Assembly: GCA_916048095.2 (NCBI GenBank)
Contig: OU696572.1
Coordinates: 3,374,862 to 3,438,861, forward strand
DNA length: 64,000 nt
DNA from: Sacculina carcini
Taxonomy: Eukaryota > Arthropoda > Thecostraca > Sacculinidae
Direction of reading: 5' to 3'
Shown piece after piece: positions 29,499 to 40,964 of the stretch (position 1 is its first letter; each line of letters begins with the position of its first letter). The notes beneath the pieces were generated by a model that saw only the letters and a program-made list of their open reading frames with translations, was not told the DNA's origin and made no database searches. A program made the position numbers and the translations under genes.

Positions 29499-32400
29499 TC
29501 ACGACTGATGAGACGTACTCGGAGCACGTGAGGGTTGCGATGATGGTGACGCCTCTGACGGTGAAGCCGTGCTAGCGGGAGCTGCGGCTGTCATGTGTGG
29601 ACAAGTTTGAAGAATTGGCAGAGGTCCGCAGCACGGCTGAGATCGAAGTCCTGACGAGTTTGAGATTGTATGTTCCGCAGCATCTGATGTAGGCTGGTCG
29701 TTCAAAACAGCGGGTTTTACTCTGTCGATAGAGACGGTGTCTTCTTTGAAGAAACGGTTGATGGTCACCGCTTTATCAGTGCGTCGAATAACGCGAAATG
29801 GTCCCTCGAACGGTTGTTCCAGAGGCGTGCGATGTGCCCCGCGCTGCACGAAAACATGAGTACATGTTTTGAGCGCAGACGGTACATGAAGTGACACGCT
29901 GGAGCGACGCGGTGGCACTGGACGCGTTTGTTGTATCGCACGCCGCACGAAATCGGCATATGAAGAAGGCGATGGAGAAGGTGACGATGAGCCAGCTCGT
30001 GGAGTAATCATCTCGTACGGCAAACAAAGTGGCTCGCCATAAACCAACTCTGCTGACGACATTTTTAAATCGGCTTTCACTGCAGATCTGATGCCAAGAA
30101 GCACTGTGGGAAGTGCATCTGTCCACTTGGTGCCGGGGTGTGCTCGTAACGCCGTTTTTAATTGGCGGTGAAATCGCTCAATTAATCCGTTGCAGGCTGG
30201 ATGATAGCTTGTGGTTGTTTTGTGCACACAGCCTAATGTAGAGCACAAGCTTTTCCACGACGCGCTAGTGAACTGGGTGCCTCGATCAGTGACGATCAGT
30301 TCTGGTACACCAAAACGCGCGATCCAACCGGTTGTGAACGCTCGGCATATGGTCTCGGCACGAATATTTTGAATTGGTACCGCCTCTGCCCACCTGGTGT
30401 AACGGTCAATGCAAGTGAATATGTATTCACTTCCATTAGATGGTGGGAGCGGTCCCACAATATCCGCATGCAGCTGTCGGAATCGTTGTTGCGGCACGTC
30501 GAATTCACCGTGTGGCGAGCGTGTGTGTCGTTGCACTTTCGAACGTTGACACTGTTGGCAGGCTCGTGTCCATCGACTGATGTCTTTCTTCATATCCGGC
30601 CACACACAACGAGACGTTATGAGATCTTGCGTAGCACGGATTCCAGGATGCGACATATTGTGCCACATGTTGAAAAAGAGATGACGTAAAGATGTCGGGA
30701 TCAAAGGCCGTAGCTTGCCAGTAGAAATATCACAGAGCAGTGATGAGCCGCCGGGGAGCTTTTCGGATCGGAGCTCCATCGAGTGAGGCTCCTCTGCAAA
30801 CTTATGCAGGTCGGTGTCGGCTTCCTGTGCCGCCGCCAGAAAGTTGAAATCATGCAGTGGTGGCTCAGGTAACCGGAGTACGTTGATGGTACGAGAAAGT
30901 GTATCAGCGACTACGTTGTCTTCGCCGGGCACGTGACGCAAATCACTCGTGAATTGGCCGATGTAATCTAAGTGTCTCATTTCACGAGGTGAATGCCGAT
31001 CGGTCGGGACATTCACTGCAGACACTAGAGGACGGTGGTCTGTAAAAACAGTGAGTGGACGTCCCTCAACTGCGTATCGAAAGCGACGAATGGCCAAGTA
31101 CACTGCGAGTAATTCGCGGCCAAACGCGCTGTAGCGCTGCTCTGCAGGTCTCAACGCTTTCGAGAAAAAGCTGAGTGGCTGCCAAAAACCACCGACGAAC
31201 TGCTGTAAAACGACACCCACAGCTTTATCAGAAGCATCAACTTGAAGGCTGATAGGAGCTTCTTTCACCGGATGTGCAAGGCGCACAGCATTAACCATCA
31301 GCAGTTTCACCTTCTTGAATGCGTCGTCCGCTTCCGTTGTCCACTTGACCGGCAGTCGGGAACGTTTGCCAGCTGGGACGAGCAGTTTATGCAACGGCTG
31401 CAGTTGTGCTGCACACGCGGGCAGAAAGCGGTTATAAAACGCAAGCATGCCAAGAAACCGGCGCAACTGTGCCTGTGTCTGCGGCTGAGGAAAAGACAAT
31501 ATGTCTTGCGTTTTCTCCGGAAGTGGTGCAATGCCATCAGCCGACACTCGGTGACCCAGAAACGAAACTGCTGATGCAGCGTATGTACATTTTTGCGGAT
31601 TTATAACAACACCGTATTGTTGAAGGCGCTGCAGCACTGCACGCACATGAAGGTCATGCTCGGTCATTGTGGGGCTGGCAATCAAGACGTCGTCTATGTA
31701 GGCGTACGCGTTTGGCACACCCCTCAGTACCTCGTCCATGCAGCGCTGCATGGTTTGCGCCGCGTTGCGCAATCCAAAGGGCATGCGCGTTGCTTCAAAT
31801 AAGCCGAACGGCGTGGTGACGGCCGTCTTATGAATGTCAACTGGCTCCACCGGGATTTGGTTATAGGCGCGCACGAGATCAATAGTGCTGAAAACAGTGC
31901 ACCCAGCCAAATCACTCACAAAATCTTGCAAGTACGGTATTGCGTATCGGTCGGGTCGCGTGCAGGCGTTCAGGGCTCGGTAGTCGCCGCACGGTCTCCA
32001 CTCTCCAGGCTCCTTTTTGGGCACTAGATGAAGTGGAGCAGCCCAATTGCTGGAAGATGGCCGCATCACTCCAGTGTGCAACATGTGGTCAAATGCCTTC
32101 TTGGCCACTTGTAGGCGATCAGGCGGTAGACGACGAGGACGAGCGAATTTCGGTGGACCAGTGGTGACAATGTGGTGCGTGACCTTGTGGAGCAACGGGA
32201 ACGGTTCGCTAGCAGGGCGCACGACACCAGGAAATTCACGGAGAAGTTGATCGAAGCGACTGCGTGGTTGAATTATGCACTGTAGTTCGGACGATCCAGC
32301 ACAGGTCTGGATTCCGCGAGCACGAACTTGACCTGATGAATCACGGAGCTCACGGTTATGCAGGTCAACAACCAGCCGGAAATGCGACAGTAGGTCAGCA

Positions 32401-32789
32401 CCAATAATATTTGTGGTGACATTCGCTACCACAAAACGCCACTTGACAAAAAATCCCTCGTCAAACGACACATGGAGGTCATGTGTGCCGTAGACGTCGA
32501 CGAGGGATCCATTGGCGGCCTGTAGTTTCGACTCGATTGTCGACGAAAGTGGAGCAGGAAGTGCCTTGGGCATGATGACACTGACTTGGGCTCCAGTGTC
32601 GACAAGAAAGAGCTGTTTGGTGAGGTGATCTTCGACCATGAAGAGCGGCACCGATGATGGCCGTTTACCTGCAGTCGCTGGTGCTCCGCGCTGCAGGCAC
32701 GCTAGTTTTCCGCCGGCGTGGAAGCGGACCAGCTGCACGGACTGGTGCAGTGCTCGGCAGCAGCACCCCAACGACGGTGGTACCAGCAC
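29499..32789 (-). CDS. LTR retrotransposon 2 pol
   Basis: About 1090 codons on the minus strand. Domains in order: protease ([15 protein letters not shown]), reverse transcriptase ([38 protein letters not shown], catalytic [10 protein letters not shown]), RNase H ([22 protein letters not shown]), the HHCC finger ([23 protein letters not shown]), integrase core ([35 protein letters not shown]) and a C-terminal [15 protein letters not shown] module with a Ser/Pro-rich end. The frame overlaps the gag frame by about 90 nt in the -1 frame, so frameshifting is the likely way of expression. It looks intact. Confidence 0.92.
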   Translation of the reverse strand: MLVPPSLGCCCRALHQSVQLVRFHAGGKLACLQRGAPATAGKRPSSVPLFMVEDHLTKQLFLVDTGAQVSVIMPKALPAPLSSTIESKLQAANGSLVDVYGTHDLHVSFDEGFFVKWRFVVANVTTNIIGADLLSHFRLVVDLHNRELRDSSGQVRARGIQTCAGSSELQCIIQPRSRFDQLLREFPGVVRPASEPFPLLHKVTHHIVTTGPPKFARPRRLPPDRLQVAKKAFDHMLHTGVMRPSSSNWAAPLHLVPKKEPGEWRPCGDYRALNACTRPDRYAIPYLQDFVSDLAGCTVFSTIDLVRAYNQIPVEPVDIHKTAVTTPFGLFEATRMPFGLRNAAQTMQRCMDEVLRGVPNAYAYIDDVLIASPTMTEHDLHVRAVLQRLQQYGVVINPQKCTYAASAVSFLGHRVSADGIAPLPEKTQDILSFPQPQTQAQLRRFLGMLAFYNRFLPACAAQLQPLHKLLVPAGKRSRLPVKWTTEADDAFKKVKLLMVNAVRLAHPVKEAPISLQVDASDKAVGVVLQQFVGGFWQPLSFFSKALRPAEQRYSAFGRELLAVYLAIRRFRYAVEGRPLTVFTDHRPLVSAVNVPTDRHSPREMRHLDYIGQFTSDLRHVPGEDNVVADTLSRTINVLRLPEPPLHDFNFLAAAQEADTDLHKFAEEPHSMELRSEKLPGGSSLLCDISTGKLRPLIPTSLRHLFFNMWHNMSHPGIRATQDLITSRCVWPDMKKDISRWTRACQQCQRSKVQRHTRSPHGEFDVPQQRFRQLHADIVGPLPPSNGSEYIFTCIDRYTRWAEAVPIQNIRAETICRAFTTGWIARFGVPELIVTDRGTQFTSASWKSLCSTLGCVHKTTTSYHPACNGLIERFHRQLKTALRAHPGTKWTDALPTVLLGIRSAVKADLKMSSAELVYGEPLCLPYEMITPRAGSSSPSPSPSSYADFVRRAIQQTRPVPPRRSSVSLHVPSALKTCTHVFVQRGAHRTPLEQPFEGPFRVIRRTDKAVTINRFFKEDTVSIDRVKPAVLNDQPTSDAAEHTISNSSGLRSQPCCGPLPILQTCPHMTAAAPASTASPSEASPSSQPSRAPSTSHQS

Positions 32790-33742
32790 ACTCTTGCCTC
32801 TGTCGACGAACGTGGTGACGGAGAACGCGGTGGAGCGGATGTGCGCGATCTGGACCGTCTGCGACCGGAAACGCCTCGAGTGCCCGGACGGGCCCGGTCC
32901 CCGGCGAGCTGCAATTTCTCAATCAAACTGCTGAGAGTTGCAGTGAGATTGTACAATTCATGCCCGTTCGGCGCAACCTGCTGTGTAGCAGCGAGCACGG
33001 CTGGTGGCTGTATAACGGCAGCTGGTGATTGTAGGGCGGCTGGTGCCTGTAGGACAACAGGTGACTGTGTGACGGCGGCTGACGGCTGTAGAGCAGCAGT
33101 TACCGGCCAGATGTTGGCTGGCGGACGCTGGGTGGCGGCTATGAATCGATCGGCAGCCAAAGCCAACTCAGCCAATCCAGTGCTCTCTGGCATCAAAGCC
33201 AATGCAGCGTTGACATCACGCGGCATACGCTGCAAAAACAGCATGCGTAGCAGGTCAGTGTCGCAGGTGGCCCCGGAAGTCGTCAGCTCATTCGTCATGC
33301 TGCGCAATAGTTGAGAGGGCTTCTGGTCCCCCAGCTGTTGGTGCCTCAGCATCGCTTCTAGCCTTGACGCTCGTGATTCCGCAAGACGAGTGCGAAGAGC
33401 GCTGCATAGCTCTGCAAATGTCGACGTAGGCCGGTTGATGACGTCTTTGACATGTTCCGCGACGTCAATGGGTAAGTTGGAGGCCAACAATTTGAGCTTG
33501 ATGCGGTCCTCATTGATGCCAGACACGTCCATTGAAAATTCGACTTGTGTGAGCCATAACTCCGGATTTTGTGCGGCGAATGGTGGCAGTCGAAATGCGG
33601 CGACCGGCCTTGAAAGAACCGCCTCGGCGGCAGGAGCGTCAGGGGCGACCGCAGCAGCATGAGCAGCAAGTGCGTCCGGAGCGCTGTCCGGCGAGTGGCT
33701 CTGTGAAGGAGGGGCGGCAGGAATGGCACGACCTCCAGGCAT
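32702..33742 (-). CDS. LTR retrotransposon 2 gag
   Basis: 346 codons from the ATG whose first base is 33742 ([12 protein letters not shown]). An Ala/Pro-rich N-terminus is followed by the gypsy gag core: [49 protein letters not shown] and [14 protein letters not shown]. The C-terminus has a Cys/His cluster, [14 protein letters not shown], which is the zinc-binding form common in insect gypsy gag proteins. It packages element RNA in virus-like particles. A related gag fragment is stranded at 746-1185. Confidence 0.88.
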   Translation of the reverse strand: MPGGRAIPAAPPSQSHSPDSAPDALAAHAAAVAPDAPAAEAVLSRPVAAFRLPPFAAQNPELWLTQVEFSMDVSGINEDRIKLKLLASNLPIDVAEHVKDVINRPTSTFAELCSALRTRLAESRASRLEAMLRHQQLGDQKPSQLLRSMTNELTTSGATCDTDLLRMLFLQRMPRDVNAALALMPESTGLAELALAADRFIAATQRPPANIWPVTAALQPSAAVTQSPVVLQAPAALQSPAAVIQPPAVLAATQQVAPNGHELYNLTATLSSLIEKLQLAGDRARPGTRGVSGRRRSRSRTSAPPRSPSPRSSTEARVCWYHRRWGAAAEHCTSPCSWSASTPAEN

Positions 33743-33765
33743 GGTAATCACGTCGGGGTCACCAG

Positions 33766-34394
33766 TGTAGCGCTTTAGACGTGACTCTGTCTGGGAACGT
33801 GCTACTGTCTTAGTCCCGCGCCACAAATGCGACGAAATGTCCACGATGTGATGCACGCAGTGTATTTAGTGGCGTACACAGTTCCGGCAGCTCAATGAGC
33901 AAATGACTCCGTAATGCATACAATAATACGAATATCACTAATACACACTAATAGGAATAACACACCGATAACAGTAATAAAACGTAGCACCGTATATCCA
34001 CAGAGATGCCCCACAGACGACTGCCCACTGTGGCCCACTGTAACCCCGTGTAGTCTCTCCGGTCATGCTGTCAACAACCGACCGCGAGGGGAGAAGGACC
34101 GTTAGCCGGAAGGACACAATGGCTAACGGTACAGTGGGTACAGCGCTGATACAGGCACAGCGAAGCAGCAGAGTGTCAGGATGTATGTACACGGCGAGAA
34201 AAACAAGTAATGCGTGGAAGGCAGAGAATGGGAGTAGAGAAGGATGTGAGCGGAGTAATCTTAGTGTGCAAAACAAGCTTGGAAAGGAGCAGAGTTGTGA
34301 TGAAGGAAAGTGTGTGAGAGCAGGTGCCGCATGTAATACAGTAACGTTTGGAGGGTGAAATATATATACATAAATGTACACGTGGGACGCTACA
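33766..34394 (-). repeat. 5' LTR of LTR retrotransposon 2
   Basis: 629 bp, same boundaries as its partner. On the element strand it is followed after one spacer base by TGGTGACCCCGACGTG, a tRNA 3'-end complement at the primer-binding position. Confidence 0.93.
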
Positions 34395-35140
34395 TATTCA
34401 ACGCTATCAATTCCTGGGCTTCCTCTAGATCACTTGTTATTAACCACTCTAAAACCCAATTCCTACTATTGCAAACCCCTTGTATGGATTTCCAAGTGAA
34501 CCAACTGATAATACTGCCACAAGTTAAAAGTCTTGGTGTATATATTGATGCCTCACTCAGCTTCTCTCACCACATTAAAATCACTTTACGAAAGTGTCGC
34601 TATATACTACGTAACCTCTATATGTCGCGTAAATACCTAGATCAACGTTCCTCCATTGCTCTAATTAATGCCTTTATTTTCCCCCATCTAAATTATTGTT
34701 CCTCTTTGTTTTATTCTCTACCAAAAAAAGACATTTCTTCCTTCCAATCTATTCTCAACCAATCGTGCCGTTTTGTTTTCAGACTTCCTTCCCGTCATCC
34801 TACCTCTCGACACCTAAAAACATTGAGATGGCTTCCTTTTAAATATATGACCCAACACAAAATATGCTGTCTCACTTTCAAATTGATCAACTCCCCCTAT
34901 CCTCCACCCTATCTGAAGGAGCTGGTATTGCCAGTCTCACACAACACTAACACTCGATCATCTAGCGCCCTTCTAGAACCCCGAGCAGTTTCCGAATCAT
35001 CATGGTCTTCCAAATCCTTCCAATACATTGCCCCCCGTCTGTACAATAAACTTCCCATTTCAATTAAATCTTCCAGCTCCTATAAATCTTTCAGCAGGAA
35101 ATTATATAAACATCTTTTGGATGTGTACATAGATTCATGA
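34395..35140 (+). pseudogene. LINE 1 ORF2 part 3: C-terminal region
   Basis: The open frame continues from FNAINSWASSRSLVINHSKTQ-like sequence (the RT thumb), through KSLGVYIDASLSFSHHI and a C-terminal region with QSILNQSCRFVFRLPSRHP and SSWSSKSFQYIAPRLYNKLP, to TGA at 35138-35140. Apart from the two LTR insertions the LINE ORF2 has no other break that I noticed. The 3' UTR probably runs to about 35.24 kb, near a T-run, but the exact end is unclear. Confidence 0.88.
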
Positions 35141-35790
35141 GCCCACACCGATATCATTCGTTTTTCTGTTGTATACGTGTTTTTGTGTGACTCTTGTGTG
35201 TCTTATCCCGCTGTGAGCCCAAGTTTTTTTTTTTTTTTTATGATGCATTTTCATTTGTGTGTACATTGAGTGATTTGTATGTATATTTTCATCCATGCCA
35301 ATACTTTGTTGTATAAAGTGGCAATACATTTCTGATTTCATTTCTGATAATATTGCTAGATAACATTTGAAAGCACCGCGCACAAACATTTGACACACAA
35401 AGCCAATCTTGCTATAAAACGTCAACACATAAAGCGTAAGCTCAAAATCGCAAATAAAACAGACAAACACACACTCATGAGCAAATAATTAATAATTAGT
35501 TTCAGAGGACGTAATATCAGGTCGACATTTTTTTGAGGAAAAACAACAATTTCATTGCTGGCTGTAATTTTCAACACTTCATGCAAGCTCGTTGAAACAG
35601 CTGGCTTAATAGAAAATACCCACGCTTTGTGTATAGTACAATCATTTGTGAACACCACACTTTTTGCACAAGAATCACACACACACACACACACACAAAC
35701 ACACAAACACACAGCAAAAGCCAGAATCATCAACCCCGCCGTCTGACAAATTTTGCTAGAACTGGCAAACCACTTGGCGTCTGGCAGCAC
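35141..35790. other. LINE 3' UTR and CA microsatellite
   Basis: A T16-type run sits at about 35225-35239 and a (CA)n tract at about 35677-35712. No gene is supported. Confidence 0.5.
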
Positions 35791-35795
35791 TGATC

Positions 35796-35977
35796 ACCGC
35801 CGCCGCACCGAGCCAGGCTGTTGTTGTTGTTGTTGTTGCCAGGAGACAGTCATAACGACGGGCGGGCGGGCACCAGCTGTCACCTCCGCCAGCTGCAGCT
35901 GTTGTGTCTGCTCGTCGTCCGAGCTGTTCTCATAGCCGTCGTTAAGACGAACTGCTGTGACGGTCATGGTTGAGCTG

Positions 35978-36012
<35 letters not shown>

Positions 36013-36075
36013 GTTGGTGGATGATAACTGGAAGGCTGACTGTGACTGAGCCACTCCTGACGCGTTGGACACACG
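35796..36075 (-). other. Candidate coding exon with poly-Asn and poly-Gln
   Basis: A minus-strand open frame reads RHRVSNASGVAQSQSAFQLS, then a run of 12 Asn encoded by the (ATT)n tract at 35978-36012, then TVTAVRLNDGYENSSDDEQ and a poly-Gln run. The non-repeat parts look protein-like, with acidic Ser/Asp and Gln-rich regulatory-type composition. A TTGTCAG at its 5' side could be a splice acceptor and GGCGGTGATC at its 3' side a donor. No family is recognised and no partner exon was found, so this could also be chance. Confidence 0.3.
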
Positions 36076-36174
36076 GTGTCGCGGCTGACAACACAGCACA
36101 CAGAAACACACACACACACCCACACACACACACATCAATTATTCGCACCACCAGCTGAAAACTGATAGTAGTAG

Positions 36175-38820
36175 TAGTAGTAGTTTATTGACACAAGGTC
36201 CAACAATAATACATATGGCTCGAGCTCGAGTACAGCATATCAAAAATCATATAACATTTATAAAATCAACAGAGAAGAAAGAAATCACATAGCAATACAT
36301 AACACGGTAACAACATAACACATTTAAATTTCTACCTCCCTAATCAAATTAAGGCACTTATATATATATTCGCATAACACTTCATATCTGGTACAATTTT
36401 CAAACAGATTTGCTATACTTTCTTCTTTAGTTTTGTACTTGTGTTTTGTCTCACCCCCAGTAAACATTTTACCATTTTATTATAGTATTTTTCCAGTCGT
36501 CTGCAGTTGTTCGATAGCCATGACTCACTGCTATAGATTAATGCGCTCACAACGGCTGCGTCAAACACCTTTTTTCACATAGTACGGCATCAACGTGTTT
36601 GCTGCCGAGAACACTGCGAACTTATTTGCCGTTCTTTCATTGGCTACCTCATGTTCTTTTAACACATCGTTCATCTGACATGAATCAACAAACCACGCCC
36701 CCAGATATTTATATTCCTTAACTCTTTGAATTTCTATATCCTGCACTTTTACGGTGTGATGTATGTTTTTGTCTCCATTGATTACCATCAACTTAGTTTT
36801 TTCCTTGTTAATAACCATTCCGCTCTTCTTACAAAAACGCATTAATCAATGTAGTTTGTTGATGCATGTCTCTAGGCTAGTTGCTAGGATGGCCGTGTCA
36901 TCCATGAACAATAATGCATGGTTCGTGGCCAGGTAGTCGTCAGGTGGGCAGGTCTGTTTCAACATGCGTACCATCTCGTCGATGTATAGTACAAACAAGA
37001 GTCCGCTGGAGGGTGCTCCTTGACGCACTCCTATCGTAGCGTTTATCTCCGCTCTGCCTAACATTTGTTTGGTGCATGAATACATTCTGGCAATAGCGCT
37101 CAGCATGTGTCTGCCGCATCCCATCTGTTTAAGTCTCTCCAGTAATTTTGTCCTTGGTACTCGGTCATACGCTTTGCTGAAATCAACAAATATGATGTAT
37201 AATGTGCGGTGTTTGAATTGTGCGTAGTCGCATAACAACCTCAATGCTAGGATATGCTCAATGCACCCGCGACCCTTTTGTGCGCCAGCCTGGCATGGGT
37301 CGATGTCATACCACAATTTTAGTCTTTCGGTTAGCATTGTATCATATATCTTCGCCATAGAGTCCATCACACTAATTCCACGATAGTGTCCACAATCTAA
37401 TCGGCTTCCAGATTTGTACAGAACTGTTAATTTACTGTAGCACCACGATACTGGATAGGACGTACAGTAGAATATCATATTAAACAATGTCAGTAGGAAA
37501 AAGATCCACGCGACTGGTAAATGTTTTAGTATTCCAGGGTAAATTCCGCTGAAAGCTTTGTTCGACTTAGACTTTTTCAGGCTCTGCCTTAATTCTGTCT
37601 CTGTGAAAGGATCATCCAGTATCGGGATATATGGTGTATCACTTATGTCTACCTGTTCACATGGCAACTGTGGCTGGTTAAGCAACTGTTCAAAGTGTTC
37701 CTTGAAATCCTCGTTACTAGGTTGTATTGATTCTCTATTTTCTATGTCGCCGTTCCAGTTTATTGCTGACCATAATGCCTTATTGTCGTTAGCTTCCAAT
37801 AGTCTTTGCCAGCGACTGTCCGTTCGGCTCTGTTTATTGTACATGCTTATCGCTCTGTTATTGGCTGCTGTGACAGCTATGGTCGCACTGGCTTCTGTGA
37901 GCACAGAGTCGATGTCGATGCCGTTATTCCAGTCGTTAGCAAAATCTGGTGGGTACACTTCAGACAATGCACTAATCAGTTGTTCTGAGTTCACCTTTTT
38001 CATTCTAACGCTATTTTTGATTGGTCTACTTTGATTGACTTCTTCAGTAAGTATAGTCGCTCTCCGTAACAAATCGTGACTACCTTCGTTCTCTATTAAC
38101 GCTATATCTATGCATAACGGTGCATGATCAGACCCCGTTTGTTCTTGACGAATATCGACGTTATTAATCAAGTGAATAGTCTTTGATTTAGCAATGCATA
38201 GGTCGATCTCTGACATCCAGTCTTTACCCTTTTTGAATGTTAAACTGCTTTTTTTCTGCTTGCAGATATTTCTAATATGGTTAGCGATGACCAAGTCATT
38301 GTCCTTGCAAATATTATACATTATTCTTCCAAATTTACTTACTGTTTTGTCTTCTATTTCCGCCATATCTCTGGTCTCCTGGCTGAGTTCCCCAATTCTG
38401 CTGTTGAAGTCGCCTACCGCTATTACGTCATCAGATACTGACATATGTTTGACAAAGTGTCCAAACTGCGCCGGGTTATAAAATGGAGACCCATCTGGAG
38501 GGACATACACCCCACCCAATTTCAGACTATTTCTTAACGTGACCCAAATTTGTCCTCCGTATCCATGTTGACATTGCTAATACATTCAATCAGCGAACAT
38601 TTTACTAACAGCATGACCCCACCGCGATTTCTACCAGTCTTCGACTCATTTCGGTATACATAAAAACCGGGAACGCTCGGTTTCCAACAAATTTTTGTCT
38701 CTAACAACCAAACCAGATCAAACCCAAATATAAACGAAAATATGTGTGGGTTTTGTAACTTATCTTTTAAACCTCCTATGTTCCATGAGCAGACTCGTAT
38801 ATTACGCTGGACTGCGTCCC
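36175..38820 (-). pseudogene. LINE 2 ORF2 (endonuclease and RT), decayed
   Basis: A non-LTR retrotransposon pol on the minus strand. The endonuclease begins near 38810 (CSWNIGGLKDKLQ-like, then a frame change near 38525), followed by DVIAVGDFNSRIGEL and GSDHAPLCIDI. The RT has SKLTVLYKSGSRLDCGHYRG, IIFVDFSKAYDRV (catalytic Asp), GVRQGAPSSGLLF and LLFMDDTAIL (catalytic MDD). Breaks are an in-frame TGA at 36846-36848 and a frameshift at an A6 run near 36570, after which KKVFDAAVVSALIYSSESWL continues. The 3' end carries AATAAA and a (CTA)n-type tail at 36168-36184. Inactive. Confidence 0.85.
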
Positions 38821-38821
38821 T

Positions 38822-39540
38822 TCAGTAGAATCGAGGATTGAAGCGGTCTATCACCATTCCGTCTCTTAGAAGAACGCGGTTCTTCCAGTCGTACGTGATC
38901 TCCATGCCTTCGTTCTCAGGTTTTGCTTCTTCCTCTTGTCTCCTCACCCTCATTCGCACACTCTCCTTCCGGATAGCTGGATGAACGTCTTTTTTCACAA
39001 AGATTCGCGAAAATCTGTCTCTTGCTCGTTTCAGGTTCTTTGCAGATGCCAGTACATACATACACACCCGCCTACAACTTGTGCGAGAGAAAAAACATGT
39101 AAATGTGTCGTTGTGTCGTTGTCGTAGACGTCGTTTTCTGCGCCGTTCTCGACTGGTCTCCGGCCGATTCTCTCCCAACTGCGTGTCTTTCAGCTTTCTG
39201 ATGCTATTGTTCTCGTCCTCGTGGTCGCTGTGGTTCCTCGACGAAGCAGATGAGCGATGCCGCCGCCGCCGTCGACAATCCTGCTGGTGCTGACCTATGC
39301 CAGATTTACTGGAGGCAGTGGAATTTGACGAAGGTTAGCCAGATGAAGAGGTTGAAGAAGAACTGGATGAACAGGAAGAGCTGGATGATGATGAGGATGA
39401 TGAAGAGGTTGTGCGACTGCGAGTTAGTTTCTCCGTCATGTCAGTTGGTTGATGATCAGGAGACACAGTGACTGGTGTTGATTGAGCTTGGTGTTCAGTA
39501 GTGTGAGACGGGTGGTCGTTGGGTGTGCGGCCGGACACAG
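38822..39540 (-). pseudogene. LINE 2 ORF1 remnant
   Basis: The first part on the minus strand is Ser-rich (a poly-Ser tract at about 39380-39345). Towards 38822 the frame encodes a basic segment and IFVKKDVHPAIRKESVRMR, ending VLLRDGMVIDRFNPRFY. That last block is the typical C-terminus of ORF1 proteins of several LINE groups (VKKDVHPAIR, then LYRDG.VID). The frame is not continuous between the parts. It lies directly upstream of the decayed ORF2, as expected for one element. Confidence 0.6.
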
Positions 39541-39930
39541 GAGCTGAGACGTCACCACTGTCCTCTGATTGTAGCTTTTCCTTCTTCAGTTGTTGCTGTT
39601 ATTGAAGAATTTAGTGAGATCTGATGTTGAAGAGCATTTGATAGGCACAGTTAGCTGAAGGACGGAACATTGGGTCGCTGCGAGACGTGTCAACCTGCCA
39701 GTAATAGCAAATCACAACTGATCAGGCAATATATAATAACAAAACAACACACACACACACACACACATGTAATCGATGAACACATGGAATAAGCACATAT
39801 TTTATTGCATTCGCGCCGACACGCAAAAAATACGACAATCATAGAAAACAATCATAGAAAACATTGGATATGCCATATAACCAAATACTAAATAGCTTCT
39901 AAATAGCTTCAAAATAAAAATTTGTCGCTA
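39541..39930. other. Spacer with CA microsatellite
   Basis: AT-rich, with a (CA)n run at about 39747-39768. No gene is seen. Confidence 0.5.
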
Positions 39931-40370
39931 GTTAAGAACATACAATATATATCATAAATTGTATAGCATAAAATTCCCTAAATTATGCTAGCCATTTAGG
40001 GCATTCCTAAATTAGCAAGTAAAATTATTTTTCATGTATGTACCACAGAACCTGCGTGTTCTGTTCATTGCCTTGTGTATATGATTGTATGTGTTATGTA
40101 TCTTTGGTCCAAAAATAAAAGTGATAGCTAGAAATATAAAAAATAAATAAAATTCCTTAAATTATGCTAGCCATTTAGGGCTAATTCCTAAATTAGCAGA
40201 AGAATTTTTCCTTCATGTATGTACCACAGAACCTGCGTGAGTGTCGCAAGTGCCGTTGCAACGCAACGGTGCTTTGCCCGATTATTGCGGTGCCTTATAA
40301 AAAAGTATGGTCAACATGTGGATTCCATTCCATATTAACAAATGCATGAATGGGATAGCTAGAAATAATC

Positions 40371-40405
<35 letters not shown>

Positions 40406-40735
40406 AATCATATATATAACATGTATGATACAATCATATACATGCCATCATAACATAATATTTGTGTATTTATTTTTTTTCTAGCTATCCCTTTTATTTT
40501 GGACCAAAGTTACATAACACATACAATCATATACACAAGGCAATGAACAGAATACGCAGGTTCTGTGGTACATACATGATTTATACAGTCCGGGGACTAA
40601 TAAATGGCTAGCATAATTTAGGCAATTTTATGCTATACAATTATATTAATTTCTATATAAAATTTCTAAATGAAATTCCCTAAATTATGCTAGCCATTTA
40701 GGGCTAATTCCTAAATTAGCAAGTACCCATTAGTT
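39930..40735. repeat. Long inverted repeat (fold-back element), upstream of the kinase gene
   Basis: The left arm (about 39930-40140) contains TGCTAGCCATTTAGGGC, CATGTATGTACCACAGAACC, TTGCCTTGTGTATATGATTG and TTTGGTCCAAAAATAAAAG. The right arm (about 40478-40660) has their reverse complements in mirrored order, down to GGCTAGCATAATTTAG. Extra direct copies of the AAATTATGCTAGCCATTTAG module occur at about 40153 and 40683. A (TA)n tract is in the spacer (about 40376-40404). The arms are diverged by several percent. No coding sequence. Confidence 0.8.
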
Positions 40736-40964
40736 GTTTTCAGGAGTTTATATTATGAAATTTATTTACGAGGAAATATATAGACATATGTAGAAATAAT
40801 ATATTTATTCCAACCGAAAGTGCCGATTAGTTGATTATCATGAGTTTTCATTAGACATTTATTTACGAGTTGAATAATCAAGTAGCTTTGTGTTTGATGC
40901 AACCATTTCTGAACTGGATTTCGGTTGTGCAACATCTTTATCACAAACTATCAGTTTAGCTACA

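Larger units (their letters stand above)
28623..34394 (-). mobile_element. Ty3/gypsy LTR retrotransposon 2, full length, inserted in LINE 1
   Basis: A 5772-bp element in reverse orientation with 629-bp LTRs, ATATT target duplications (28618-28622 and 34395-34399), a purine tract on the element strand (GAGAGGGGGGTGG) and a primer-binding site TGGTGACCCCGACG next to the 5' LTR. Removing it joins DIPNI to FNAIN in the LINE ORF2 frame. I noticed two differences between its LTRs near their starts, so it may be a little older than LTR retrotransposon 1. Confidence 0.95.

Noticed and set aside
32718-33314. 198-codon plus-strand frame opposite gag
   Set aside because: It is antisense to an intact gag with clear motifs; high GC keeps the opposite strand open.
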